This document shows, in pieces, positions 63,875 to 64,000 of a stretch of 64,000 nt of DNA. The stretch spans positions 1 through 64,000 of the forward strand of contig NZ_NHRJ02000011.1 in the NCBI RefSeq assembly GCF_002220865.2. Reading direction: 5' to 3'. This DNA comes from Paenibacillus xerothermodurans (GTDB taxonomy: Bacteria > Bacillota > Bacilli > Paenibacillales > NBRC-103111). The notes beneath the pieces were generated by a model, which was given only the letters and a program-made list of their open reading frames with translations, made no database searches and was not told where the DNA came from. A program made the translations under genes and the position numbers. Position 1 is the first letter of the stretch; each line of letters opens with the position of its first letter.

Positions 63875-64000
63875 TTGATAGAACGGACACACAAAAACTA
63901 CTATCCGCTGATGCTCGATTTGGCGGGACAGCCGTGTGTCATTATCGGCGGCGGTCTCGTGGCCGAGCGTAAAGCGGAGGCATTGATAGATGCAGGTGCG
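63875..64000 (+). CDS. Precorrin-2 dehydrogenase/sirohydrochlorin ferrochelatase-like (siroheme synthesis), truncated by window end
   Basis: The first 42 codons, from a TTG after GAGGAGGGGCGGAA, read L-M-L-D-L-A-G-Q-P-C-V-I-I-G-G-G-L-V-A-E-R-K-A-E-A-L. This is the N-terminal NAD-binding Rossmann segment (G-G-G-x-V-A-x-R-K) of the SirC/CysG-N/YlnF family. The rest lies beyond the window. Its place in the hem operon suggests siroheme formation branching from heme precursors. Confidence 0.88.
   Translation, partial: MIERTHKNYYPLMLDLAGQPCVIIGGGLVAERKAEALIDAGA

Noticed and set aside
1131-64000. CRISPR arrays, tRNA or rRNA genes
   Set aside because: The tandem repeats present are contiguous, without unique spacers, and no tRNA or rRNA sequence pattern was recognised.

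Overview
The window looks like the chromosome of an endospore-forming Gram-positive bacterium of the Paenibacillaceae type. The evidence is a block with Bacillus-like order (TPR protein - tig - clpP - clpX - ispG - cwlD-like - lonB - lonA - engB - speD - hemA - hemX - siroheme dehydrogenase), several sporulation genes (gerE, gerM, lonB, cwlD-like, an sps-like rhamnose operon), strong GGAGG-type ribosome binding sites, frequent TTG/GTG starts, intrinsic terminators, and surface proteins with SLH domains. This is inference from gene content; no rRNA or tRNA gene is visible.

Layout. 1-149: right end of an IS3-family element. 198-1130: ppaC (minus). 1486-6987: a giant protein made of 156 uninterrupted decapeptide repeats plus a short C-terminal domain, preceded by a sigma-K-like promoter. 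7336-11680: MarR - HlyD - lipoprotein adaptor - 14-TM MFS efflux operon, then a second MarR regulator. 12524-15792: dTDP-rhamnose operon in the order of Bacillus spsI-spsJ-spsK-spsL, followed by two overlapping paralogous family 2 glycosyltransferases (16004-18300) and an 80-bp tandem repeat. 18908-26503: SLH protein and a 2123-residue secreted CARDB/PKD protein, transcribed behind a sigma-A-type promoter and a leader containing a terminator hairpin. 26511-26720: hairpin-containing tandem repeats. 26783-28280: two-component system. 28367-29017: YcnI-like copper protein. 29383-29607: gerE. 30102-32506: AzlC, AzlD, YitT-type and TraX-type membrane proteins. 32596-35394: a small Cys-rich protein and two adjacent DGQHR (DndB-like) proteins. 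35501-36733: ROK regulator (minus). 37049-38776: methyltransferase and metallo-beta-lactamase-fold hydrolase. 39048-40546: PgpA-like and PAS-GGDEF (minus). 40811-43523: gerM-rph-rdgB. 43584-45428: asparagine synthase (minus). 46013-63827: the proteostasis and heme block, running off the window in a siroheme synthase gene.

The strongest candidates for something little described are the decapeptide-repeat fibre protein, which probably belongs to the spore surface; the orphan pair of DGQHR proteins without any dnd modification genes; the SLH/giant PKD pair with its attenuator-like leader; and a structured, possibly pseudoknotted leader before speD. Much of the rest is conserved housekeeping and sporulation chromosome.
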